The position numbers and the translations under genes were made by a program. Source: Mesorhizobium sp. B2-1-1 (lineage in GTDB: Bacteria; Pseudomonadota; Alphaproteobacteria; Rhizobiales; Rhizobiaceae). From it: DNA of 64,000 nucleotides. Below, piece after piece: positions 25,625 to 34,320 of this stretch; the stretch's first letter is position 1; each line of letters starts with the position of its first letter. The stretch lies in contig NZ_CP083954.1 of NCBI RefSeq assembly GCF_006442975.2, positions 4,781,501 to 4,845,500 of the forward strand, in the 5' to 3' direction. The notes below the pieces were generated by a model, which worked only from the letters and a program-made list of their open reading frames with translations, was not told where the DNA came from and did not search any database.

Positions 25625-26881
25625 ATGGACAGACTGCGCATCGTCGGCGGGCAAAGACTGCAAGGCGCGGTCACCATATCGGGCGCCAAGAACGCCGCTC
25701 TGCCGCAGATCGCGGCGGCGCTGCTCAGTCCCTACCCGCTCGAACTGACCAACCTGCCCGATGTGACCGATGTCGAGAACATGCTCGGCGTGGTGCGGCT
25801 GCACGGCGCCGAGGTGACGCGATCGGCCCATGCCGCGACGATCGACACCAGTGCCGCCGTTTCCAGGGAGACGTCCTACGACACCGTCAGAAAGATGCGC
25901 GCGACGGTGCTGGTGCTGGCGCCGCTGCTCGCCCGTTTCGGCCATGCGCGGGTTTCGCTGCCCGGCGGCTGCGCGATCGGCGCGCGGCCGGTCGACATGC
26001 ATGTCGCCGCACTCGCGGCGCTGGGCGCCCGCATCGCCATCGAGAACGGGCTGATCGTCGCCTCGGCGCCAAACGGGCTCACCGGCACGCGCATCGTGCT
26101 GAGCTCGCCATCGGTGGGGGCGACGGAAACCGCCATGATGGCGGCGGCCACGGCCAAGGGCGAAACCGAAATCCTCAACGCGGCGCGCGAGCCGGAGGTG
26201 GCCGACCTCGCCGCTTGCCTCAACGCGATGGGCGCGCGCGTCGAAGGCGCCGGCACGCATCGCATCCTGATCGCCGGCGACACGGACTGGCGCGCGGCCA
26301 GGCACGACATCATTCCGGACCGGATAGAGGCCGGCACCTATGCCATCGCCGCGGCGATCACCGGCGGGCAACTGGAACTGACGCATGCCCGGCTCGAGCA
26401 CATGGCCTCGGTGGTGCAACTGCTGGAGGCGACCGGCGTCGGCGTCTGGCCGGGCGACCGCGGGCTCATCGTGTCGCGCGAGCGGCCGCTCAAGGCCGCC
26501 GACGTCACGACGGAACCCTATCCGGGCTTTCCGACCGATCTCCAGGCGCAGTTCATGGCGCTGATGTGCTGCGCGCAGGGCGCGTCGCTGCTGCGCGAAA
26601 CCATTTTCGAGAACCGCTTCATGCATGTTCCCGAACTGATGCGGCTCGGCGCCAACATCAAGCTGCAAGGCACCACCGCGCTGGTGCGCGGCGGCGAGAA
26701 ACTGCATGGCGCGCAAGTCATGGCCACCGATTTGCGCGCCTCGGTGTCGCTGGTGCTGGCGGCCTTGGTCGCCGAGGGCGAGACGACCATCAACCGGGTC
26801 TATCATCTCGACCGTGGCTATGAGCAACTGGACCGCAAGCTGCGTCTGTGCGGCGCCGACATCGAGCGGCTGAGCGCATGA
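25625..26881 (+). CDS. murA: UDP-N-acetylglucosamine 1-carboxyvinyltransferase, second-copy MurA
   Basis: 418 residues from the ATG at 25625; upstream codons in frame are not preceded by a ribosome site. The enzyme adds enolpyruvate to UDP-GlcNAc, the first committed step of peptidoglycan synthesis. Lys22 (GAKNAALP), the catalytic Cys116 (LPGGCAIGARPVD) and the Arg of TDLRAS near the end are all present, so it should be active and, having Cys, fosfomycin-sensitive. It is cotranscribed with a BadF kinase by an ATGA overlap and shares an operator with murQ. That is unusual for the essential murA, so this is probably a paralogue dedicated to recycling. Confidence 0.85.
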   Translation: MDRLRIVGGQRLQGAVTISGAKNAALPQIAAALLSPYPLELTNLPDVTDVENMLGVVRLHGAEVTRSAHAATIDTSAAVSRETSYDTVRKMRATVLVLAPLLARFGHARVSLPGGCAIGARPVDMHVAALAALGARIAIENGLIVASAPNGLTGTRIVLSSPSVGATETAMMAAATAKGETEILNAAREPEVADLAACLNAMGARVEGAGTHRILIAGDTDWRAARHDIIPDRIEAGTYAIAAAITGGQLELTHARLEHMASVVQLLEATGVGVWPGDRGLIVSRERPLKAADVTTEPYPGFPTDLQAQFMALMCCAQGASLLRETIFENRFMHVPELMRLGANIKLQGTTALVRGGEKLHGAQVMATDLRASVSLVLAALVAEGETTINRVYHLDRGYEQLDRKLRLCGADIERLSA

Positions 26882-27762
26882 ACAACGGCCGCTCCGATTA
26901 TTTTCTCGGTGTCGACGGCGGCGGGACCGGCTGCCGCGCCCGTATCGAGGACGCCGAAGGAATCGTGCTGGGACAAGGCCTCTCCGGTCCGGCGTCGACG
27001 CGGCTCGGCATCGACGCGGCCTGGGCGTCGGTTGCCAAGGCCTTTGACGTGGCGATCGAGGAGGCAGGATTCGGAGCGGCGGAAAGCGCCCGGATTCACG
27101 CCGGCATCGGCCTTGCCGGGATCGGCCGCAAGGGCGCGCTGGAGGCGCTGCGGGCGATCGCGCATCCCTTTGCCAGCATCGATTTCGTCAGCGATGGCGT
27201 CGCCGCCTGCCTCGGCGCGCATTCGGGCCAGGACGGCGCCATCGTCATCGCCGGCACCGGTTCGATCGGCCTCGGCTTCGTCGAGGGCCGCGACCTGCGC
27301 GCCGGAGGCTATGGCTTTCCGATCTCCGACGAAGGCAGCGGCGCCGATCTCGGGCTGAAGGCCGTGCAGCTGGCGTTGCGCGCCCATGACGGCCGGCATG
27401 AGCGCACGGCACTGCTGGCGGAAGTCATGCAGCGTTTCGAGAACGACCCGATGCAAGCCGTGGCCTGGATGGACCGCGCCAGCGCCACCGACTATGCGGC
27501 CCTGGCGCCGATGGTGATGCGCCACGCCGACCAGGGCGATCCGGCAGGGCGGCGCATCGTGCAAAAGGCCGCCGAACAGATCGACACGCTGGTGCGGGTT
27601 CTGTTCGAAAAAGGCGCGCCGCGCGTGGCCCTGCTGGGCGGGCTCGCCAGTCCGCTCGAACCATGGCTCGCACCCGACGTTCGCCGGCGCCTGAAAGCCG
27701 CCGATGGCGACGCGGTTTCCGGGGCGATCATTCTTGCCCGCAGGTCACTCGGCAAGCATTAG
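26878..27762 (+). CDS. BadF/BadG-type N-acetylhexosamine kinase (NagK/MurK-like)
   Basis: 294 residues; the ATG at 26878 overlaps the murA2 stop. The ASKHA phosphate loops are visible: FLGVDGGGTGCRARI (about 8-22), the second phosphate site GTGSIGLGF (about 128), and LLGGLASPLEPWL in the C-terminal adenosine region. Eukaryotic NAGK and bacterial MurK of this family phosphorylate GlcNAc and/or MurNAc. Located between murA2 and murQ, it most likely phosphorylates MurNAc or GlcNAc released from cell-wall turnover to give MurQ its substrate. Confidence 0.82.
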   Translation: MNNGRSDYFLGVDGGGTGCRARIEDAEGIVLGQGLSGPASTRLGIDAAWASVAKAFDVAIEEAGFGAAESARIHAGIGLAGIGRKGALEALRAIAHPFASIDFVSDGVAACLGAHSGQDGAIVIAGTGSIGLGFVEGRDLRAGGYGFPISDEGSGADLGLKAVQLALRAHDGRHERTALLAEVMQRFENDPMQAVAWMDRASATDYAALAPMVMRHADQGDPAGRRIVQKAAEQIDTLVRVLFEKGAPRVALLGGLASPLEPWLAPDVRRRLKAADGDAVSGAIILARRSLGKH

Positions 27763-27769
27763 CGCGGAA

Positions 27770-27784
27770 GGAATAATTTATTCC
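27770..27784. promoter_or_regulatory. RpiR/MurR operator candidate 2
   Basis: GGAATAATTTATTCC, identical to the copy at 25494-25508, located 8 bases after the kinase stop and about 150 bases upstream of murQ. As at the first site, a TTGAC hexamer follows 9 bases later. Confidence 0.75.
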
Positions 27785-27793
27785 ATCTTTCCG

Positions 27794-27822
27794 TTGACGG
27801 AACGAATATTGAATTCTAAGAC
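27794..27822 (+). promoter_or_regulatory. Promoter of the murQ-transporter genes
   Basis: TTGACG at 27794-27799 followed after 17 bases by TAAGAC at 27817-27822. The layout of palindrome, short spacer, -35 and AT-rich -10 region parallels the murA2 promoter, so murQ seems to have its own repressor-controlled start in addition to any read-through. Confidence 0.45.
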
Positions 27823-27936
27823 GTTAACGAAACGGGGTAGCATAACGAAATACGCGTGTGCCGGAGCCAAAGAGGAACCACTTCCGAACAGGCTGAGCGG
27901 CCTGATTTTTGAAAGCACTGATTTGAAAGCACTGGG

Positions 27937-28869
27937 ATGAGCGAGCAAGGTTTGATGTCCGAGCTGGACCGGCTGGTTTCCGAAGGCCGGAATCCGCGGA
28001 CCATGGACATCGACCTGCTGCCGACGATCGATGTGCTGCGCAAGATCAACGACGAGGATCGGGTGGTCCCGGCAGCGGTCGAAAAGGTGCTGCCGGACAT
28101 CGCGGCCGCGGTCGACTGCATCGTCCTCGCCTTCCAGAAAGGCGCTCGGCTCGTCTATATGGGCGCAGGCACCAGCGGCCGGCTCGGCGTACTCGATGCC
28201 TCGGAATGTCCGCCCACTTTCGGCGTGCCGGAAGGCATGGTCGTCGGCCTGATCGCCGGCGGGCCCGACGCGCTGGTGCGCTCGACCGAAGGCGCCGAGG
28301 ATGATCCCAAGAGGGGCGCCAGGGCCTTGCAGGACATCAAGCTCACTCCGGACGACGTGGTGGTCGGCATCGCGGTCAGTGGGCGCACGCCCTATGTGAT
28401 CGGCGGGCTGAACTATGCCAAGCAGGTGGGAGCAACGACGGTCGCCCTGTCCTGCAATCCGGCATCGACCATAGCGGGCATTGCCGACATCGCCATCTCG
28501 CCTGTCGTCGGTCCCGAGGTGCTGACCGGCTCAACGCGGCTGAAATCCGGAACGGCGCAGAAGCTGGTGCTCAACATGCTGAGCACGGCCTCGATGATCC
28601 GCATCGGCAAGAGCTACCAGAACCTGATGGTGGACCTCAATCCGTCCAACAGGAAACTGGTCGCCAGGGCAACCAGGATCGTGATGCAGACCACAGGCTG
28701 CACGGCGGCGCAGGCGCGCCAGGCGCTCGGCCGGACCGGCAGCGACGTGAAGCTGGCGATCCTGCTGACCATCACCGGGCTTGAGGTCGAGGAGGCGCGC
28801 GCAGCCCTCGCCAAGGCAAGGGGTTTCCTGCGAAAGGCAATCAGCGACGAGACGCATGAAGGCGCTTGA
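27937..28869 (+). CDS. murQ: N-acetylmuramic acid 6-phosphate etherase
   Basis: 310 residues. MurQ removes D-lactate from MurNAc 6-phosphate to give GlcNAc 6-phosphate. The N-terminal [12 protein letters not shown], the SIS-domain signature [20 protein letters not shown] with catalytic Glu90, and STEGAEDD (Glu118/Glu121, the second active-site acid) are conserved, and length is typical (about 300). The ATG at 27937 lacks a good ribosome site; an in-frame ATG at 27955 has AAGG 5-7 bases upstream and may be used. It follows the second palindrome and precedes the oligopeptide-type importer by 140 bases. Confidence 0.93.
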   Translation: MSEQGLMSELDRLVSEGRNPRTMDIDLLPTIDVLRKINDEDRVVPAAVEKVLPDIAAAVDCIVLAFQKGARLVYMGAGTSGRLGVLDASECPPTFGVPEGMVVGLIAGGPDALVRSTEGAEDDPKRGARALQDIKLTPDDVVVGIAVSGRTPYVIGGLNYAKQVGATTVALSCNPASTIAGIADIAISPVVGPEVLTGSTRLKSGTAQKLVLNMLSTASMIRIGKSYQNLMVDLNPSNRKLVARATRIVMQTTGCTAAQARQALGRTGSDVKLAILLTITGLEVEEARAALAKARGFLRKAISDETHEGA

Positions 28870-29009
28870 GACCAGACGGCGTGAAGCCGCTTTACACAAG
28901 ACGGCGCGAGGCCGCATAGACTGGGCCGATAGTCCAAAGCGCGTGTGTCTTGGAAGCGGTCCGCAGAAACTGCAAGGGCATCGGGTTCAAGCAAAGATGG
29001 GAGACGAGA

Positions 29010-30524
29010 ATGGTTCACCTCACAAGAAAGCTGCTGTCGGGCATCACGCTGGCAGCCATGCTCGGCATCGCCACGGTCTCGACGCAGGCGGCGACGCTGC
29101 ACATGGCCTGGTCGCAGGACGCAACGGGACTTGATCCGCACAAGCAGACGGCCTTTTCCTCGCTGCGGCTCCTGGAGCTGATCTATGAGCCGCTGGTGCG
29201 GGTCGATGCCAGCCTGCAGATCGTCCCGGCCATCGCCACCTCCTGGGAATTCTCCAAGGACGGCAAGGAGCTGACCTTCAAGCTCGATCCCAAGGCGAAA
29301 TTCCAGGACGGCGCTGCCGTGACTCCGGCCGACGTCAAGGCATCGTTCGAGCGCATCCTGGACGAGAAGACAGGCGCCGCCGCCCGCGCCAACTTCGTGT
29401 CGATCGCCAGCATCGACACGCCGGACGTTGGAACCGTCGTGTTCCATTTATCGCAGCCCGACGCGCCGATCCTGACGGCGATGAGCGACATCAACGCGGC
29501 CATCGTGCCGGCGGCCGAGATCAAGGCCGGCTCGATCGGCACCAAAACGGTCGGCTCCGGCCCGTTCAAGCTCGACAAATGGGACCCCAACGCCAAGGAA
29601 GTCTTGAGCGCCAACAAGGAATGGGCCGGCGGCGCGACCGGCGTCGACGGTATCGAAATCAGCGTGCTGCCCGATGAAGCGGCGATCCTCGCCGCCATGC
29701 GCACCAAGCAGGTCGATTTCGCGCTGCTCAACGATCCGCTCGTCGCCACGCTGGTGCCGAAGGAGGCTAGCCTGCAACTGAACCGCGCGCCGGTGCTGGC
29801 CTATAACGTGCTGCAGCTCAATCCGTCACGCAAGCCGATGACCGAACTCAAGGTGCGCCAGGCGATCTCCTGCGCCATCGACCGGCAGGAGGTTCTGGAC
29901 ACCGCCGCGCTCGGTGAAGGCAAGGTCACCGGACCGCTGACCATCCCAGCACTTGCGACCGATCCAAGCCAGCTCTTCTGCTACAAGCGCGATGTCGAGA
30001 AGGCCAAGAAGCTGATGGCGGAAGCGGGCTTTGCCGACGGCTTTTCGGCGACCGTGATCGGCGCCACCGGCGAGCCGCCGACGGCGGCGGCGGAAGCCCA
30101 GGTCATCCAGTCGCAGCTCGCCGAGATCGGCGTCAAGCTCGACATCAAGATGATGGAGCTCAACGTCTATGTCGACGCCTGGCTGAAGGGCGATTTCGAC
30201 ATGGCGATCGCGCTCAATGGCGGCCGCGCCGACCCCTACACCATGTACAACCGCTACTGGACCAAGTCAGGCAATCTGCAGAAGGTGGCCAACTACATCG
30301 ATGACACGCTGGACAGCCTGATGCAGAAAGGCCGCGCCGAGACCGATCCGGCCAAGCGCAAGGCGATCTTCACCGAGTTCGAGAAGCACCTCGCCGAAGT
30401 CTCGCCCTGGATCTGGCTCTACACGTCCTACAGCTATACCGCCCAGCAGAAGAACATTGCCGGGTTCGTGCCGACGCCGACGGGCACGCTGTTCAGCCTC
30501 AGCAAGGTTACCATCCAGCAGTAG
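29010..30524 (+). CDS. Family-5 periplasmic binding protein (peptide/muropeptide type)
   Basis: 504 residues from the ATG at 29010, with GGGAG 8-9 bases upstream. The signal peptide ends near TQA-AT (residue about 27). The mature protein starts with TLHMAWSQDATGLDPHK, typical of SBP_bac_5 proteins that bind oligopeptides, dipeptides or opines. Its position after murQ and before an amidase and AnmK points to cell-wall fragments (muropeptides or murein peptides) as ligand. In Agrobacterium a related peptide-type importer recycles peptidoglycan. Ligand is inference. Confidence 0.85.
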   Translation: MVHLTRKLLSGITLAAMLGIATVSTQAATLHMAWSQDATGLDPHKQTAFSSLRLLELIYEPLVRVDASLQIVPAIATSWEFSKDGKELTFKLDPKAKFQDGAAVTPADVKASFERILDEKTGAAARANFVSIASIDTPDVGTVVFHLSQPDAPILTAMSDINAAIVPAAEIKAGSIGTKTVGSGPFKLDKWDPNAKEVLSANKEWAGGATGVDGIEISVLPDEAAILAAMRTKQVDFALLNDPLVATLVPKEASLQLNRAPVLAYNVLQLNPSRKPMTELKVRQAISCAIDRQEVLDTAALGEGKVTGPLTIPALATDPSQLFCYKRDVEKAKKLMAEAGFADGFSATVIGATGEPPTAAAEAQVIQSQLAEIGVKLDIKMMELNVYVDAWLKGDFDMAIALNGGRADPYTMYNRYWTKSGNLQKVANYIDDTLDSLMQKGRAETDPAKRKAIFTEFEKHLAEVSPWIWLYTSYSYTAQQKNIAGFVPTPTGTLFSLSKVTIQQ

Positions 30525-30548
30525 CCGTCGCCGGCCCTAGAGTCCGAT

Positions 30549-30651
30549 GATTTCAGGTTGAATCGACCTGAAATCTGAATCCGCCTCTAGATCAAAGGGA
30601 TAGAAGCATGATGTCGTCCGAAAACCGCTTCACACTTTTCGGCATCATGCT
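30549..30651. repeat. Rhizobial-type palindromic intergenic element (two hairpins)
   Basis: Two perfect inverted repeats stand side by side. GATTTCAGGT (30549-30558) pairs with ACCTGAAATC (30566-30575). AGCATGATG (30605-30613) pairs with CATCATGCT (30643-30651), with an inner CCGAAAA/TTTTCGG. I recall almost the same block as a very common dispersed element between genes of Mesorhizobium and relatives. It separates the binding protein from its permease and may also act as a 3' stabiliser. Confidence 0.75.
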
Positions 30652-30673
30652 CTAGACGAGAGGTCTTCTTCGC

Positions 30674-31633
30674 GTGAATTATCTGATGCGACGACTTGCG
30701 GCGTTTCCTCTCGTCCTGCTTGGCGTGTCGATCCTGGTCTTCGTGGCGATCCGGATGGTGCCGGGCGATTCGATCACCGCGATGCTGGGCACCGAAGCCG
30801 GCCTGCTGACGCCGGCACAGCGCGATGCGCTCGCCGCCTATTTCGGCATCGACCAGCCCTGGTTCGTCCAGTACTGGCGCTGGATCGGCGGCATCCTGCA
30901 CGGCAATTTCGGCATCTCCGTCACCTATGGTAGGCCGGTATTGGACGTCATCCTCGAGCGCTTCCCGCTGACGCTGGAACTGGCCGTGCTGTCGATGATC
31001 ATCGCACTCGCCGCCGGCATGCCGGCGGGCATCTACGCCGCCACGCATAGCGAGAAACTGTCCGACCTCGGTGTGCGCGTCGTCGCTATGATCGGCCAGT
31101 CGACGCCGAGCTTCGTGCTCGGCCTTTTGATCATCTACGCGCTGTCGGCCGGCTTCGGCGTGCTGCCGGCCATGGGCGAATTCGCGCCGCTCCGGCAGGA
31201 TCCCTTGCGTAATCTCAGCCAGCTGATCCTGCCTGCCATCACGCTCGGCTTCGCCTTCGCCGCCTCGGTCACCCGCATCTCGCGCTCGGCCATGCTCGAC
31301 GTGTTGAGCGACGACTATGTGCGCACCGCCCGCAGCAAGGGCGCCTCGGCGCGCAGCGTCATCTGGCGACATGCGCTCCCCAACGCGCTGATCCCCGTAG
31401 TGACGCTGAGCGGCATCGAGTTCGGCTATCTCCTGGGCGGCGCGGTCATCGTCGAGCAGATCTATGCCCTGCCCGGCCTCGGCCGCATGGTGCTCGACGC
31501 CATCCTCCAGCGCGACTACGCGCTGGTGCAGGGCAGCGTGCTGTTCATCGCCTTCAACTTCATGATCGTCAATCTCCTGGTCGACCTCGCCTATGTCGCG
31601 CTCGATCCGCGCATCCGGCTGGGCGAGCAGTGA
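30674..31633 (+). CDS. Oligopeptide-type ABC permease, DppB-like
   Basis: 319 residues starting at GTG (30674) after a purine-rich GAGAGG. The N-terminus (MNYLMRRLAAFPLVLLGVSI) with its first membrane segment and the RMVPGD motif are typical of DppB/OppB. The EAA-type loop is DDYVRTARSKGASARSVIWR (about residues 215-234), which docks the ATPase. It forms a heterodimeric channel with the next gene, which overlaps it by one base (TGATG). Confidence 0.9.
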   Translation: MNYLMRRLAAFPLVLLGVSILVFVAIRMVPGDSITAMLGTEAGLLTPAQRDALAAYFGIDQPWFVQYWRWIGGILHGNFGISVTYGRPVLDVILERFPLTLELAVLSMIIALAAGMPAGIYAATHSEKLSDLGVRVVAMIGQSTPSFVLGLLIIYALSAGFGVLPAMGEFAPLRQDPLRNLSQLILPAITLGFAFAASVTRISRSAMLDVLSDDYVRTARSKGASARSVIWRHALPNALIPVVTLSGIEFGYLLGGAVIVEQIYALPGLGRMVLDAILQRDYALVQGSVLFIAFNFMIVNLLVDLAYVALDPRIRLGEQ

Positions 31634-32472
31634 TGCGCATGCTGCGCGCCATCTTCGGGCACGGCAGCGGCCGTGTCGGCGGCGTGATCGTCGGCGTCTA
31701 TCTCCTGGTCGCCATCCTCGGCCTGTTGGGACTGACCCCGCACAATCCGATCACGCAATACCGGGTCGACCGGCTGCATGCGCCCAGTGCCGCCTACTGG
31801 ATGGGCACCGACCTGTTCGGCCGCGACGTGGCGAGCCGGCTGATGGCGGGCGTCGGCCAGTCCTTCACCGTTGCCTTTCTTTCGGTCGCCTTCGCCGCGC
31901 TTGCCGGCACCGTGCTGGGGCTCGCCGCCGCCTGGCTCGGGCGTCGCTGGGACGGCGTGCTGATGCGGATCATGGATGTGCTGCTGGCTTTTCCTGCCAT
32001 TCTTCTGGCGCTGCTGATCGTCACCGTTGCCGGACCGGGCACATGGACCAGCGTGGTCGCCATCGGCATCGTCTATACGCCGATCTTCACACGCGTGGTG
32101 CGCGGCCCTGCTTTGTCGCTCAAGGCGCGCGAATTCGTCGACGCCGCGCGCACCTTCGGCAGCAGCTCCAGCTACATCATCACGCGGCACCTGCTGCTCA
32201 ATCTGATCGCGCCCTTGACCGTCCAGGTGACGCTGGCGCTCGCCTGGGCATTGCTGACCGAGGCTGGCCTCAGCTTCCTCGGTCTCGGCACGCAGCCACC
32301 GGCCGCCTCGCTCGGCCTGATGCTGAGCGACAGCCGCAATCTGATGGAAACCGCCCCATGGCTGATGATCTTCCCGGGCCTGGCGATCATGATCAGTATT
32401 CTGGGCTTCAACCTCTTGGGCGACGCCTTGCGCGACATCCTCGATCCGAAGATGCGGAGAGCGCTCGCATGA
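31633..32472 (+). CDS. Oligopeptide-type ABC permease, DppC-like
   Basis: 279 residues from the ATG at 31633. It carries the DppC signature after the first membrane segment (HWMGTDLFGRD-like YWMGTDLFGRDVASRLM) and the EAA loop REFVDAARTFGSSSSYIITR near residue 165. It is cotranscribed between the DppB-like gene and the fused ATPase, with a TGATG overlap upstream and ATGA downstream. Confidence 0.9.
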   Translation: MRMLRAIFGHGSGRVGGVIVGVYLLVAILGLLGLTPHNPITQYRVDRLHAPSAAYWMGTDLFGRDVASRLMAGVGQSFTVAFLSVAFAALAGTVLGLAAAWLGRRWDGVLMRIMDVLLAFPAILLALLIVTVAGPGTWTSVVAIGIVYTPIFTRVVRGPALSLKAREFVDAARTFGSSSSYIITRHLLLNLIAPLTVQVTLALAWALLTEAGLSFLGLGTQPPAASLGLMLSDSRNLMETAPWLMIFPGLAIMISILGFNLLGDALRDILDPKMRRALA

Positions 32473-34217
32473 TCCCGCTTCTGTCGGTCCGCAACCTGGG
32501 CGTCGGCTTCGGCCGCGACCCGAGAGCCAATGAGGTGGTGCGCGGCGTCAGCTTCGATCTCGCCGACGGCGAAACGCTGGCCATTGTCGGCGAAAGCGGC
32601 TCGGGCAAGTCCGTCACCGCACTGTCGATCAACCGTCTCATCGATTTCGGCGGCGGCCGCATCACCGGCGGCGCCATGACGCTGAAACGGGCCGACGGTA
32701 GTCTCTTCGACCTGACGACCGCGACCGAGCCGCAACTGACCGGGATTCGCGGCGCAGAGATCGGCATGATCTTCCAGGAGCCCATGACCTCGCTCAATCC
32801 TGTGCTGACGATCGGCACCCAGATCGAGGAATCGTTCCGGCTGCATCGCGGCCTGACCGGCCGGCAGGCCACGGCGGCGGCCAAGGACGCGCTCGACCGG
32901 GTGCGCATCCCCGATGCGGCAAGGCGGCTAAAATACACGCCCAACCAGCTGTCGGGCGGCATGCTGCAAAGGGTAATGATCGCCATTGCGCTCGCCTGCA
33001 ATCCGCGTCTGCTGATCGCCGACGAACCGACCACGGCGCTCGATGTGACGGTACAGGCGCAGATCATGGCGCTGCTTGCGGAGCTCAAGCAGGAAAGCGG
33101 CATGTCGATGATCTTCATCACCCACGACATCGGCCTTGTCGCCGGGATCGCCGACACTGTGATGGTGATGCAGAACGGGCAGGCCGTGGAACAGGGCGAA
33201 CTGAACCAGGTCCTCGACAGGCCGCAGCACGCCTACACGCAGCATCTGTTGCAGGATGTGCCGCATTTCGCCCACGGCCGCTCGACACGCACGGACGGGC
33301 AGCGCGACAAGAACGCAAGGACGGACCCGGCCCTTGAGGTCAACGGCCTCGTGGTGCGGTTTCCGCTCAAGAGCAGTTTCTTCAGCCATGCCAGCGGCGC
33401 GGTGCACGCCGTGGACGGTGTCGACTTCGACCTGATGCCGGGAGAGACATTGGCCATTGTCGGCGAGAGTGGCTCGGGCAAATCAACCACCGCGAAAGCA
33501 GTCCTTGGGCTGGTGCGCTCGACGCGCGGCAGCTTCTCGGTCGGCGCCCGGACGGCCTCGGCAAAGCACGGCGCCAAGCCCGTGCAGATGGTTTTCCAGA
33601 ATCCCTACGCTTCGCTCAACCCGCGGCTGAGCATCGAGAGCATCCTGGCGGAGCCGGTGATCGCCAATGGCGGCCGGGCGGACGCCGAAACGCGAGCCAG
33701 GATGGCGAGCCTGCTGGAGCGCGTCGGCCTGCCGCAGAACAGTTTGCAGCGCTATCCGCACGAATTCTCCGGAGGCCAGCGGCAAAGGCTGTGCATCGCC
33801 CGCGCGCTGATGCTCAACCCGTCGGTCGTCGTTCTGGATGAAGCGGTTTCCGCCCTCGATGTTTCAGTGCAGGCCAAGGTGCTGGAGCTGCTGGTCGACC
33901 TGCAGCGCGAGTTCGGGCTGGCCTATCTGTTCATCTCGCACGATATGGCTGTCGTCGAGCGGATCGCTCATCGCATCGCCGTCATCTATGCCGGCCAGAT
34001 CGTCGAGATCGGAGACGCGGCCTCGGTGCTGTCGGCGCCGAAACATTCCTACACGAAGAAGCTCATATCAGCGGTTCCGGCCATCGACCGGCGGCATGAG
34101 CGTTTCGAGGTCGACACACGCCAGGTGCCTTCCCTGGTGCGCCCGCAAGGGTTTGAGCCGGCGCCGGCGAGATGGGAGGAATTTGGGGTAGATCATATGG
34201 CGAGGGTGGAAGGGTGA
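32469..34217 (+). CDS. Fused oligopeptide-type ABC ATPase (DppD-DppF fusion)
   Basis: 582 residues made of two complete ATPase domains. Domain 1 has GESGSGKSV, LSGGMLQR and LLIADEPTTALD. Domain 2 has GESGSGKST, FSGGQRQR and VVLDEAVSALD, in which a Glu-Ala replaces the usual Glu-Pro after the catalytic Glu. Both H-loops (ITHDIG and ISHDMA) are intact. Fusions of this type occur in YejF and GsiA importers. The start overlaps the permease stop (ATGA). It powers import of what is probably a muropeptide or peptide. Confidence 0.9.
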   Translation: MIPLLSVRNLGVGFGRDPRANEVVRGVSFDLADGETLAIVGESGSGKSVTALSINRLIDFGGGRITGGAMTLKRADGSLFDLTTATEPQLTGIRGAEIGMIFQEPMTSLNPVLTIGTQIEESFRLHRGLTGRQATAAAKDALDRVRIPDAARRLKYTPNQLSGGMLQRVMIAIALACNPRLLIADEPTTALDVTVQAQIMALLAELKQESGMSMIFITHDIGLVAGIADTVMVMQNGQAVEQGELNQVLDRPQHAYTQHLLQDVPHFAHGRSTRTDGQRDKNARTDPALEVNGLVVRFPLKSSFFSHASGAVHAVDGVDFDLMPGETLAIVGESGSGKSTTAKAVLGLVRSTRGSFSVGARTASAKHGAKPVQMVFQNPYASLNPRLSIESILAEPVIANGGRADAETRARMASLLERVGLPQNSLQRYPHEFSGGQRQRLCIARALMLNPSVVVLDEAVSALDVSVQAKVLELLVDLQREFGLAYLFISHDMAVVERIAHRIAVIYAGQIVEIGDAASVLSAPKHSYTKKLISAVPAIDRRHERFEVDTRQVPSLVRPQGFEPAPARWEEFGVDHMARVEG

Positions 34218-34255
34218 TGCATGGTGCCCTGGGCTCGGTTAGGTCGGCGGGACAG

Positions 34256-34289
34256 CACCCCCCTCTGTCCTGCCGGGCAGAGGGGGGTG
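34256..34289. terminator. Strong GC hairpin between the ATPase and the amidase genes
   Basis: CACCCCCCTCTG at 34256-34267 pairs perfectly with CAGAGGGGGGTG at 34278-34289, a 12-bp stem with a 10-base loop. There is no T-run after it. It ends 19 bases before the ribosome site of the next gene and so may partly terminate, stabilise the upstream message or limit amidase expression. Confidence 0.5.
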
Positions 34290-34308
34290 TGACGGAACTC
34301 GGCCTTTC

Positions 34309-34314
34309 AGGAGG
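34309..34314 (+). promoter_or_regulatory. Ribosome binding site deciding a TTG start
   Basis: AGGAGG stands 6 bases upstream of the TTG at 34321. The perfect site and spacing support TTG as the true start of the amidase-like gene, since no in-frame ATG is nearby. Confidence 0.7.
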
Positions 34315-34320
34315 CCCGCA

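Noticed and set aside
27908..27934. Duplicated TTTGAAAGCACTG just upstream of murQ
   Set aside because: Two 13-base copies 14 bases apart are real, but without dyad symmetry or a link to a regulator they look like a small slippage duplication. It was not treated as a regulatory site.
31593..34217. A longer 874-residue frame upstream of the fused ATPase
   Set aside because: The extra N-terminal part is the shifted frame of the DppC-like permease; the ATPase starts at the ATG at 32469, which overlaps the permease stop.
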